Shown here: positions 22,033-32,438 of the stretch, in pieces
How positions within the stretch are numbered: the first letter of the stretch is position 1
How the letters are laid out: each line of letters begins with the position of its first letter
Source: Podospora bellae-mahoneyi
Lineage: Eukaryota > Ascomycota > Sordariomycetes > Sordariales > Podosporaceae
Length of the DNA: 64,000 bases
NCBI RefSeq assembly: GCF_035222275.1
Contig: NC_085885.1
Coordinates: forward strand, 3,596,001 to 3,660,000
Reading direction: 5' to 3'
Position numbers and translations under genes: made by a program
Notes under the pieces: generated by a model
Databases searched by the model: none
What the model was told of the DNA's origin: nothing
What the model saw: only the letters and a program-made list of their open reading frames with translations

Positions 22033-23745
22033 TCATTGGTCGAGGTACTGAAGTGCTGGATCAATAGCACCGCCATATTCACCGCTTGATGAAAGGTCCT
22101 GGCCGAGGATCCCGAGAGCTGCTCGACTGTCCCAGAAGCCGTCTCGTCGTGGGTATTGTGTGAGCAAGGCGGTGGCGTCTGCTCGGATGGTGGGATCCAA
22201 GCATTTGGTTGCCGCAATGTAGAGAGCGCAAGTCGGCCCGCTGTCCAAGGTGAATATTTCGCTACATCCTTTGGAGACGGGTTGGTTGTCCAAGAGGACT
22301 CCGGAGAGGCGCACCATTTCTTTGAACTGCGATGTGATCTGTTCAGTGCCGTAGTGGTCTTGAAAGCCACAAGTGTTGATGTAGGCGTGAAGCACGATAG
22401 ACTGGAGAAGCAGAGACGTCGCCTGAAGATAAGATGACCCCTTCCGAGGAGAGCTTGCCGGATTGTAAAGCGGGCAAAACATGTCATTCCACCGTTCTAA
22501 CATTCCAAGACACTGTGATTGCATGGTCTTGATCCCGGGCAGAAAGTCTCCATCCGCGTATGTTGGCCCAGCCATGGCTTGGCTGAAGTACAATGTCCAG
22601 TGCTGGATCGCGTCCCACCATCTTCTGGCCTCCCCGAGCCCGGAGAACTTGGTGGGCATGTCGTCTAGTGAAAGCCTGCTGTTGATTTCGATGGGTACTT
22701 GAACTGAGCCAGTCATGAGGCCGATAGACCAAGCAGACCATTCCATCCTCTCAAATACTTGCAGAATCTCGTCTTCTAGTTCGAGCTGGCCCACGCTTGC
22801 TTGCCCTGTGAGCATGAGACTGCCAAAACTGATATGATTGACGGCAGCTCCGTGGCTCCCATGCAAAATCTCAAAGCACGCAAAGAGAATGCAAGCAACA
22901 ACTGCCACACGTAGAGTAGAAGCAGAGTTTGGCTCCTGTTGAAGTCGGATCAGTCGGATTGCTTGTCCGTAGTGCGTGAGGGCCGCGTTGTAGTGATAAT
23001 CGTTGCCGTCCCCTCCTGAGGGCCCTGCTGGAACAATGTTTGGAAAAAGCGAGCAGGCAAGAGCACCAATGGCCATGAGAGCATACCGAATGGCTGGTTC
23101 AACTTGGCTTATCTGTGGGATTGTTTGGGTGAACAACCGAGAGGAAAACCAGCCTCCCCCGAGATTATTGGCCAGACTGGACCAACAGTCACAATAAAAT
23201 GTCTCCCAGTGCTCGTCAAATTCATTGTTTTGGGAAGACTCCTGTGAGGAGTTTTCTCCCGCGCCATACTGGTCGCTCAGCTGCAGTGCCTCGAAATTGT
23301 CGGGAAGCCCCGAATCGCTCTTCTCAGACCGGGCTGATGGGGAAGACAGCCGTTGTCGTTTGTCGTCTCTCGGGGGCGCCAGTTCGGCTGTCTTGTACCC
23401 ATCACAGAATCCTTGCCATTTCAAACATCGCTGGCATGCAGGCTTGTCCTCGTCGCATTTCACATGTCGTCTCCTAAAAGGCACACCGTTGTCAATATGG
23501 CGCCCATGGTGTGTTGGAACAAACAGGCTGCCGAATGATGACCTACTTGCCTGCAGCAGCAACTCTCAGTCAGTAATAGGCCTCTCGTTTATGCAGCATT
23601 TCGAGACTAGTGACCCACATGTAACACAACCGGAGCGCACTTTCGGTACGCTTGCCCTTGTGGCTCGTGGCCGGTGGTCCAGGCTGAAGACAAAAGACTG
23701 CGGACCAGAACTGTGTTGCGAGTAAGCTAGATCAGTTTCGGCCAT
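22033..23745 (-). CDS. Zn2Cys6 fungal transcription factor
   Basis: Two exons (23745-23615, 23473-22033) with a 141-nt intron; 523 residues. The start MAETDLAYSQHSSG and the first zinc ligands are in exon 1. The join completes the binuclear cluster C40-x2-C43-x6-C50-x6-C57-x2-C60-x6-C67 (SGCVTCGRRHVKCDEDKPAC, then QRC..FC). The intron falls inside the codon just after the second cysteine, a common place in fungal regulators. The rest is a helical fungal-specific regulatory region (HYGQAIRLIRLQQEPNSAST, ACILFACFEILHGSHGAAVN). It binds DNA in the nucleus; target genes are unknown. PSF2 lies between it and the NRPS-like gene, so a regulatory link is only a possibility. Confidence 0.9.
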
Positions 23746-26700
23746 GCAAGCGATAGCGAGAGTTCAACCCACCCTTCTGGCACATTACTATCCCCAGTAG
23801 ACCACGGAGTCTTGACCTTGAACATGCCAGTTCTCTTAGAGGAAGACATGATGGATATTAGATGATCTGGGATCGAAGAGAATGAGTAGATCTTCGGATC
23901 ACCTGTCCACACACCCAACCTCTCGATAAGGGGGGACATCGAGTCCAATTTGAGGAAAACAGACCCAAAAGTGTATGGTGCCAAGATGGTGGCTTTGTGA
24001 TTCTGAATCCAGGGTCCGGGTTATCAAGAGGTACTGCTGTGCTCGGCATGTCGGGTTGAATAAGACGAACGTCACAAACCTTGCCGCCATGAGGAGGTAA
24101 ATGCGGAAGCCTGGTGGGTACGGTTGCACCACATCATCTAGGGTGTGCCGATAGCTTCCGGCAATGGATGGGTATGGGACGTACTTGTCGTATCAGGGGG
24201 CTGAGATAAGTCGTGATCCTGAGCAAGATCAAAGTATATGCCAGGTACAGCCACTCTGGGTTGGAACGTGGTTGTGGATTCGGGTCGAAATACTCCACCC
24301 ATCGTCCCGTTTCTTGGTGCCTGTGACATGACAAGGAGTCTGGAAGCGGGGGACCGGGCGGACAGACAGTGTGGGGGGATGTTCTTTTGTTCCATACCGT
24401 GGCGCCGTCACCGGTGTCTAAGTGGTCTGAACATTGACCATTCAGCTATCGCCCGGTAACTGCCATAATGCCGGTCGAGCTGTCTACCACACGGCGTCAA
24501 GCTCGAAGCCAATGACAGCACGAGCGAGAGCGAGCGTTTCCTACACCAAAGGGACACAACGAAGCGATCTGTACAATCTGCAATCAGCACCATGTCAGCA
24601 TCGAAACTGCATCACACCACGGGCCAATCCATACAATTACCACATGAGCGGAGGTTGTAAGGAGGCTTAGTCGCTTTAGCGGTCTTGGCCCTGCAAGTCG
24701 AGGAGCGGACGGGAAGCGGAGATGCGGCCGCATGCATGTGTCACTAATCCGTGGTTAGATGAATGACCTCCGGGTGGTGCTACCTCACATTACTGAAACG
24801 GGGTTGGTGTGAGATTGGGCTTCAAGATGGAGTCAAGAACGACACATACCGACTGTGGTACAATGTTGGTGGGTGAGCATTTGGGAGAAACACTTTGGTG
24901 GGCAAATTGCTGTAGTAAGCTGGCGCTTAACTCTGTTTGCCCTAGCGTGTGGCACTTGGCCAGATTATCAGGGCTAAATGTCCCTTTGAACAGACCTAAA
25001 GCCAACATCAACTCCCGAACATCACAATGCCTATTCCAAGTTGACCAACATCATGATTGCTGACTGTATCCAGGGATGTCAGGCAACGATTTACTTTCTT
25101 GCCATCAACCCGAGTGAATATACACGAACGGACTTCCCCCTTTCACCGCCAAACATCAACACCCAACCCTGAATTGCACAATTGCATCTCCAGATGCCAA
25201 GCAATCAGATTGGGAAGTAGCAAGGGTAGAAAACCATGTGAGTTGATTGGTCAAGCAACGATCCCATTCAACACACTCTGCCTTGCTGACAGCCTAAGCT
25301 GAGAATCTATCTTATTATTGCTTTCATTCAGCTCGCATTTTGTTGCACGGTACTGACATCACAGAGTTCAAAAAGAGTAACCCGTATCCGACCCGGACAT
25401 CTCCTCCCACAATCCAATAACTCAAGTGCTCGACTTATCTCAAGTACATGTCGGACTTCTTAGGCAACGACAAAACCAACTTCTGGCGAGATTAGCGCCG
25501 CTGACGGTCAAATGTTTGGAACTCGAGCCGCAAACTTTATTTTCTTCCTGGAATGATATCCAATCGGTTACCGCTGTCGTGTTAATTAAGTCTTGGGGCA
25601 GGCCGAGGTCCAAATGTTACCTTGACTGACCTTACCATCTTCACGACGTTTCAGGGGAATCGACATTACCAGCTTCATCTCGCGCGACTCTATAGGATGG
25701 CCCTGTCAGCAGAATTCCACGAAAGGTTGTTGCCTGCTCATCACGAAGTCATCGACAGATACAAAACACAAAAACTGTCCTCCTACCTACTTCGACATGG
25801 AATCCAAGATTATTGTCATTCTTATTGCTAATCAAATTCTCCAGCTCGGGCAATGTGCACATATCGAATATTGGTTCATTCTATGAGACAGACCTATGCA
25901 TTGGTTCTCTTTTGCTACCATTGGCGTTTGGGTAAGACTCGACCCTTGCATCAGCCCATGAAAATCGCTAGCTCATGAAAACACAGCCCCCTTCACCCCA
26001 CATCGACCACAAGACCAACACCAACCTTCACTTTTATGTATCAATGGGAAATCTCAAGAAGCACCGGCCCGTCGAATTCCATCCCCGTCTCATGTTGGTT
26101 CCGGTTCCACTCGCGCGTGCGGCGAGGCAGACCAGGGGGCATTCTTCCCGGCTGACTTGCATTGTCACCAAACCCCACCGCTGCCACTGTGCAACGGAAC
26201 CCCTTACCCAGAAGCGACCCTCGTAACGGCATCTGAAGGGAGATTGCCGCGTTGTTCACACGATTTACCCGCGGCAGATATTCCTCTTGCTGAATCATCA
26301 GTCCCCATGCACAGTCAAACAATCAAGCTTTCTGTGTAACCACAGGGGGGTAGTTGCTTATGAAATCTCATTCTCTTGGTAAGTGCGGACACTCCTACTG
26401 CCTCCCAGCGCAGCTTGAACTGCCTACCCAGACATAACCTCAGTCTACAGAAGGCCACGCGTCAAAGAGTCATGTTATCATATCGACAGAAGTCCGCGGC
26501 CAGATACCAAGGATTCGTGCATATGGATGTACATAGCCGTTTCACCTCGGCAATGGCAAAGCCACAATGGGGTTGTGCCAACAACGCTACCTTTTAAGCA
26601 AAATCAAAGAGATCAAGTATCATGACGGAAAGGCGGGCTCAGCTCCGTCTATCAAACTCACGATCAGTGAGCCGTAAGAGGAAGGTTGACGAAGAATCCT

Positions 26701-27024
26701 TCATTACCTCAGCTACCTCACTTCTGGCCAACTTGAAAAGTCTTGAAATATTTCACTGCTAGGGACTGACTGACCAAGGCAGTGCTGCAATCTACCTAGC
26801 CAACCTATCAAGCAAGTAAACTCCCTGTTGGAGGCCTCCCATGGTTTAGCCAGCTCTCCTGACCACAAACTTCCGATGAAAATATGCACCAGGTGTGCTG
26901 GCAAGACACAATAATGCCATGAAGAGACCAGTATTACAGTGAGAATTTTCATCATGCCAAAAAAAAAAAGTTCTGAGTTCTAGACTATGCTCATTTATCT
27001 ATACATCAAGCCTCACCTGTCAAT
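23746..27024. other. Gene-poor stretch of about 3.3 kb
   Basis: Many short open frames occur on both strands, none longer than about 95 codons and none with recognisable motifs, splice structure or a coherent homologous segment. I see no transposon terminal repeats, reverse-transcriptase or transposase motifs and no tRNA. It could hold regulatory DNA, non-coding RNA or fully decayed sequence. Confidence 0.4.
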
Positions 27025-27876
27025 TTACAATACTTCCTGACCCAAAACTCTGTCCAGGGGGACGGAAGCCCCATCTCTAACTTTATCACCGGCCTTGTAA
27101 ATCAGTTCAGCGATTAAATACCAGAAACCATCATGAGAATCCGGCCTTTTCTCACAAGTCTGCAGGCCCCCTCGCCCATGAAAGCTCGGACACAAAGCCA
27201 GAAGCATCACGAGCGCAAGACAGGCGGGATACCTCCTCCTCCAGAGAGCCTCTTTCATGAACTCACGCTGGTGGTCGAAAATAATCCAGACAAGGCTCCC
27301 AACATGCCAAACAACTGGGACGACCCTGCGGGCAGTCCAGAGTACCAGACAGGCTGCCGCCCAGATCTTCCAAAAGTACCAAAGGTTGGACGCGATGATG
27401 ATGGCGGTGCTCTGGAAGATTCCAGCGGGCACAAGAAAATACGTGATGGGATACACACCCAGGTAGATCAGCACCGTGGTGAAAACAACCTCCCATCCGC
27501 ACTTGTTAGCACTAAACACATAGAACGAGCATCCCCACTGCCGTGTGTTGACTCCATTGTCTCAGGTGGCTCTGGGGGGCACGTATAACCTACCGAGACT
27601 GGCTCCGTTCAACCCGAGGAATGGGACCTGCACCCAGTACAGGACGAACCAAAACACGTCGGGGATGCACAGGGAGAGGATGAGAAAGGTGACAAGTCCG
27701 GTAAGGGTGTGGATCCTGATGTAGTCTCCCAAGCGGATCCAGTAATCGCGAGGGTAGATTTCCAAGTAGTAGCGAGCTAGATCGAAGTTGTCGGCGTTGA
27801 CTATGGTGTCCATGATAATATCGGGCAGGCGCCCGCGCTCACGCTGGGATACATCCAGGTGTCTTAGGTTGTCCAT
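27025..27876 (-). CDS. Hypothetical multi-pass membrane protein
   Basis: Two exons (27876-27590, 27511-27025) joined across a 78-nt intron give 257 residues (..LNGASLGSANKCGWEVVF..). I do not recognise the family. The N-terminus is hydrophilic (MDNLRHLDVSQRERGRL). At least three hydrophobic segments follow: about residues 55-85 (TLTGLVTFLILSLCIPDVFW), 103-125 (VVFTTVLIYLGVYPITYFLV) and 130-165. The last third is basic and then hydrophilic. The order DxxNADNFDLARYYLEIYPRDY before the first helix may be a useful search string. Predicted in an intracellular or plasma membrane; no catalytic motif seen. Confidence 0.65.
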
Positions 27877-28514
27877 TTTGGTGGATCGCTTTTTGACTTG
27901 GATGAATAGAAATTATGTTGAGGCGTTGGTTGGGTGGTCGAAGACTTCCGGTGTCTTGTAATGGAAACAATCGTAAGCCTGCTGAAAAATGTAAATAAAT
28001 AAAAAAATGGATTCTGTGACGTGATTAGCATGTTTTCACAGGTAAAGGGGAGTTACTTGATGAAGAAAAAAAGGCGGATGAAAAAGCGAAGGAAGAAAAC
28101 CATTACTAGTTTGATATTGGCTTGCACCCCCGATAGTTAAAAGAAAATACTAGAACGGTGCATGCTATGGATTGTTCGGGTAGTAGATGAGGACACGCTT
28201 TGTCACAGGACCACATGTGCAATCTTTGTTGACTATTTTGGGAAGAGTCTTTTTTGGCGTGGATCTGTCCTTTGACAGATTTAAACAAGGCATTCTTGAT
28301 GGCAGCCACGTGCTTCTATCAATAGTTTCTTAAGAACAGGAGGGAAGGAGGTTATCAGTTGTAGCTGGTCAGGGACCCACGTGACGGGTCACATGCTCGT
28401 TCTGAGCCATGCTGGAGTGGATTCACAACTCAAGTCACTTTTTACCAGAAACCAACCTATGCCACCACTGAGTCGCGTGCACACACCAGGAAAGAGCCCC
28501 AAATCCCACACGGA
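27877..28514. other. Divergent intergenic region, about 0.64 kb
   Basis: Between two divergently transcribed genes; AT-rich around 27960-28100. No gene seen. Confidence 0.4.
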
Positions 28515-29102
28515 ATGAACTTTTTATCTGCTTTTCGAGCTCATACTAGGCCAGAAGCTCAATGGTTCAAGGTGGGCCTTGCCTCGTCATTTCCCGATCT
28601 TGGCGTTGACGAGGAAGACACCCACACCTTGGCGCACACTCGAACATGCAACACCGACACAGCACCAGGATGCAAAGTCTTCCATATACCAAAAGATGAT
28701 CCTTCCTCTGGAAATGAAGTTCCAATCCCGGAGAATGAAGCCGCTGGCGACATGACAGACCAGGTCTTGGTTTTCAAACGGAAGGGAACCTTCCATGCTA
28801 TCGACCATGTGAGTAGTGGCCACTGTCAAGATTGTATCAGTTCTCTAACCGAGACACTGCAGCAATGTCCACATTCATCCTTCCCGCTTTCTCAAGGCCT
28901 GCCCTTTGATATTGAAGACTTTGGCATTGTCTTGAGTGCGGGAATCACCTGCCCAAAGCATGGCTGGTCCTTCGACCTGTTCTCTGGAAGGGCAGACAGG
29001 GGGAACTACAAGCTCAAGGTCTGGGAGGTACAACTACGAGATGCCGCCAACGATGCCTCGGACAAAGAAGTATGGGTGAGAAGAAAGCAGAGGATCGGGT
29101 AA
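28515..29102 (+). CDS. Small Rieske [2Fe-2S] domain protein
   Basis: Two exons around a 54-nt intron (28809-28862); about 177 residues. The cluster-binding sites are complete: QCPHSSFPLS (C-x-H, just after the splice join) and ITCPKHGWSFDLFSGRA (C-x2-H). The strand before them, QVLVFKRKGTFHAIDH, is the usual Rieske opening. There is no catalytic non-heme-iron domain and no membrane segment, so this is a stand-alone ferredoxin-like Rieske protein rather than a full oxygenase subunit or cytochrome bc1 component. An electron-transfer role is inferred; partner unknown. The intron precisely splits the His of the opening strand from the first cluster cysteine. Confidence 0.82.
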   Translation: MNFLSAFRAHTRPEAQWFKVGLASSFPDLGVDEEDTHTLAHTRTCNTDTAPGCKVFHIPKDDPSSGNEVPIPENEAAGDMTDQVLVFKRKGTFHAIDHVSSGHCQDCISSLTETLQQCPHSSFPLSQGLPFDIEDFGIVLSAGITCPKHGWSFDLFSGRADRGNYKLKVWEVQLRDAANDASDKEVWVRRKQRIG

Positions 29103-29527
29103 TACAATGCCGTGTGGTCGATCACAATGCCCGGCTCGAGGATGAGTGGGAGAGTGCTCAGAAATTGAGGGCTGACAGAAATAACACACGGTTTCTTTGT
29201 GCCAACAACAGCCCGTAGATGGCTGGCTGGCAAAACGAGCTGCCGCCAACCAACGAAACAAAGAAGGCCGAGTCTTTGAACTCGGTATAAATCAGAACAA
29301 CAACCCCCGCCAACTTGTTCAGAAAAGACTGTAGACCAAGAGACTCACTCACTCAAGCACCAACGCTTCGGCATCTTTCACTCTATTTCATTTGTTCCTG
29401 CACCTATCGTGCCATCCACACTCTCCTGGTGTGAGCAGTCGTTATTGTCTATTACACTCTTCCCTGACACTTTATCAATCGCTCTTCCCCATCGTTACCA
29501 CCAATCCTCGACTATCTAAACAACAAA
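29103..29527. other. Intergenic, about 0.4 kb
   Basis: Promoter region of the low-complexity gene that follows; pyrimidine-rich from 29380 to 29500. No gene seen. Confidence 0.4.
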
Positions 29528-30553
29528 ATGGCCCCCAAGAGACATAACAACAAGGCCCCCAAGGCCCCCAAGGCTCCAAAAAACCACAAAACCACCTCCA
29601 AGTTCAAGAAGGTGCAGGCACCTATCACTACCCGTGTGACACGCTCTAGGGCCCGTGAGTCTGGGGAGGAGTTGGTCTCTCTTGACATGTATGCATCGAC
29701 TCGAATCCGAAGAAAGACAACTAAAACCACCGTCACTAACCCAACGGTCATTAACACCACGGTTGACACCCCTACGGTTAACAGCACCGCGGTTACCAAC
29801 ACCACGGTTACCACTGAGATCAAGGTAACACCGTCAAAGGCGCCAGGCACAGAAGAGATCAAACTGAGTCCACCCACCAAGAGAAAGGCGTCCACCGAAA
29901 CACCTCGTGACTTGGAATCGCTTCCTAGAAAATTGGCGAGGAATGGCCGCGCACCAAAGTCGCCTTCTAGTCCTAAGAAAACGCCCACCGAGAAACAGGT
30001 GGGTCAACCCCCGGTTACTCAGAAAGAGCCCCCAGTTTCCCAGCCAGTGCCCCCTCTTACTCAAAAAGTGCCCCCGGTTCCTCAGACACCACCCCCGGTT
30101 CCTCAGACAGAGGTCCCGGCTACTCAGACAGAGAAAGTAACCCAGGTAGACCCGAACTCTTCTACCAGCAGCAGTGGCATTGGTTCTGTCAGCATTGGCA
30201 GCTCCATCTTTGCAAGCCCCGCGGGAAGCGAGAAAAGTGACAGCACCGGTGGCATCAGTTCTCTCAACGGTGGCTCTAACTCTGAGAGGAACCTCAGCTC
30301 TCCCGATTCTCCCGACAAGCCTCCTAGTGATTCTGGGTCCGACTCTAACCCTCGGAATCGTGACCGGGCCCCTTTCCCAGCTCATACTAATGGTTTCCTT
30401 ACTGCTCTCGTTTCCCTGCTCGAGATTGCTGACAATGTTCGCGGCTTGAAGCAGACAATTGATGAAACGCCTGGGGTGTCTCCTAACTGGGCCGACTCCG
30501 AGCGGTACTCCCGCTACTCCTCGTCCACTGAATCAAGCCTCTACAGGTTCTAG
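29528..30553 (+). CDS. Low-complexity Thr/Pro/Ser-rich protein (hypothetical)
   Basis: An uninterrupted 341-residue frame with a good start (ACAAAATGGCC). The N-terminus is basic (MAPKRHNNKAPKAPKAPK), likely nuclear or nucleic-acid-facing. Next is a run of TTV/NTTV units. A Pro-rich repeat of about seven residues follows (PPVTQKE, PPVSQPV, PPLTQKV, PPVPQTP, PPVPQTE; 30000-30130), then a Ser-rich segment and a short C-terminal helix-prone block (FLTALVSLLEIADNVRGLKQTI). No known domain. Predicted largely disordered. It may be the first part of a longer gene extending into the disordered frames downstream. Confidence 0.6.
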   Translation: MAPKRHNNKAPKAPKAPKNHKTTSKFKKVQAPITTRVTRSRARESGEELVSLDMYASTRIRRKTTKTTVTNPTVINTTVDTPTVNSTAVTNTTVTTEIKVTPSKAPGTEEIKLSPPTKRKASTETPRDLESLPRKLARNGRAPKSPSSPKKTPTEKQVGQPPVTQKEPPVSQPVPPLTQKVPPVPQTPPPVPQTEVPATQTEKVTQVDPNSSTSSSGIGSVSIGSSIFASPAGSEKSDSTGGISSLNGGSNSERNLSSPDSPDKPPSDSGSDSNPRNRDRAPFPAHTNGFLTALVSLLEIADNVRGLKQTIDETPGVSPNWADSERYSRYSSSTESSLYRF

Positions 30554-32076
30554 TAGCTCTCGTGCTTTTCATCATCATAATTCTCTACCAAGCAACGTGA
30601 TGCAGAGAAGCAGTTAGCTAAAACAATAGATATTGGTTCTTCAATGCGCAATGAAGCGTCTTTTGACAAGTCCCCTCGTCCCACATCTCGCTCTGTGAAG
30701 AAGTCGTCGTCGTCGTGGTCCAAAAGCAAGTCCAACCTTCCTGTAACTCCTGACAACCACCACCACCGTGATGCCACACGCCCGATCAGAGCTTCGGTCG
30801 CTCGCGTCTACGAGACCGACTCTTCCGCAACACCCACACCACACCCACCAGCATTAAAACCCGGCGTCTTCAAAAGGGCCTCCCCATCTTCAACAGAAAT
30901 AACATCCTTCCCATCGGGACCGGTACACCGGTCGTAGGAGACAGTCGCCCTCGCCAGAGTTGACAACCGCCCGAGGAGGAAGTTACCTCTTCTTCTTCCT
31001 TCTCATCGGACAGCCAACCCCGCTCTGCACCCCAACCCAAACCCAAACCCCCTCAACGTCAACTCACCCGTAAAACCCACTCCAGAATCCAACCCAAGGC
31101 AATCCTCCGCCCAGACCGGATCAAAAACCCCTCCCCGCATCACCGTCGAAAATCTCCCCCGGGAGCCCGTCATGTCAACAGTGGTTAACTCGCGCACCCC
31201 ACTCCCCATCTTGAAGCCAGAGCCTGTCAGGGAAAGGATCATCCACGTGAACCTTACCCCTAGGTTTCAGAGTTTAAAGTCACGGGTGCAGTTCCAGATC
31301 AAGAATGAGGGCGGGCAGAGGAGAGCGGGGGCTGAACTGAGGTATCTGTTGGGACGGGTGCAGATTCATGCCCGGAGGGCGGTGTTGAAGAGGGTGATTA
31401 ATGAGATTTTGGCGGAGGTGGGGGAGGGGGTAATAGCTCGGATGTTGAGATGGGGGAGAGAGGTGAGGAGACGGGTGATGAGACAGATGGGGAGGATAGT
31501 CAGGATGAAGGCGGCAGCCCAGAGACCGGCACAGGGGGTAACAAGGACGATAAGCCGGAGCCAACGCCGGTGCTGGATGCATTCGGGGTTCTAAGGCGTA
31601 AGGACAGCAGCGACTCTGATGTTTCTATGAGCGATCTGCCGTCTCCCCGACGAATTGCAGTGTCGACTTTTCGGTCGACGGCGAGGTTACCATTTCGGAC
31701 GCCTCGTACGAGGACCCGAACAAGACTGGTGTTGCACAGCAGTCCGAATATCTCAGCAATCCTGAGACCCCGAAGCGTCCTGAGACCCCTAAGCTGCCAG
31801 AGAAATCGAGCGATACCCAGAACCCCAAGCACCCTGAGGCCTCTACACCTACTACTATTCCCAGCCGCCTTGAGAAACCCGTCGACCTTGAAAACTCGAA
31901 GCCCCCAGAGCCCACTGCGCTCCCTGACACTCATCCGCTCCCCGAGCCTATTACAACCCCCAAGCCTACCACATCCCCTCAGGGTTCCGGATTTCAACTT
32001 ACCAGATGAGTTGGCAAATAACCCCGACTTCGACGAACGGCTATCTCTTATTGGTCTCGACATCATTTACGACTAG
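30554..32076 (+). pseudogene. Disrupted or multi-exon low-complexity gene
   Basis: After the stop at 30553 the plus strand keeps coding-like composition to 32076, but in changing frames. The pieces are a Ser/Lys/Pro-rich segment (30644-30937), another around 30975-31170, an arginine-rich helix-prone block (VRERIIHVNLTPRFQSLKSR.. about 31150-31450), and an acidic DVSMSDLPSPRR-type segment (31450-31670). These lead to a PETPKRPETPKLPEKSS repeat in a second frame (31690-31980), and the final frame returns with NLPDELANNPDFDERLSLIG before a stop at 32076. Either small introns connect them or the gene is decaying. No domain recognised. Convergent with the LSH-like gene. Confidence 0.35.
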
Positions 32077-32438
32077 GCTGGAACCAGGCAAAGACACCGG
32101 GTACGCCACTGTAGCTTTGGCGAATCTTTGCTTACCTAAAGGATGGGGCATGAGGATAGTGTACTAGATGACGTGTTTTAGACAGGGCAAGATAGCTACC
32201 ATTTGATCAAAGAACACACATTGTCCCGAGAGGCCGTTCAACTTGCTGTGACAGCAACTAGGCCGAAGCCTGGCCGACTGCTTATTACACCATACTCTGA
32301 CATGTATACTACACAAATAAACCAACAATGAACCACCAATATACTTTAACCCAAACACCATGCCCGCCTGCCATGTTTCATGAGACAAAAAAGAGAAGAA
32401 AGCGAAGGGTATATCACAACACCAAAATACCACCGCAA
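32077..32438. other. Convergent intergenic region
   Basis: 3' flanks of two convergent genes; no gene seen. Confidence 0.4.
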
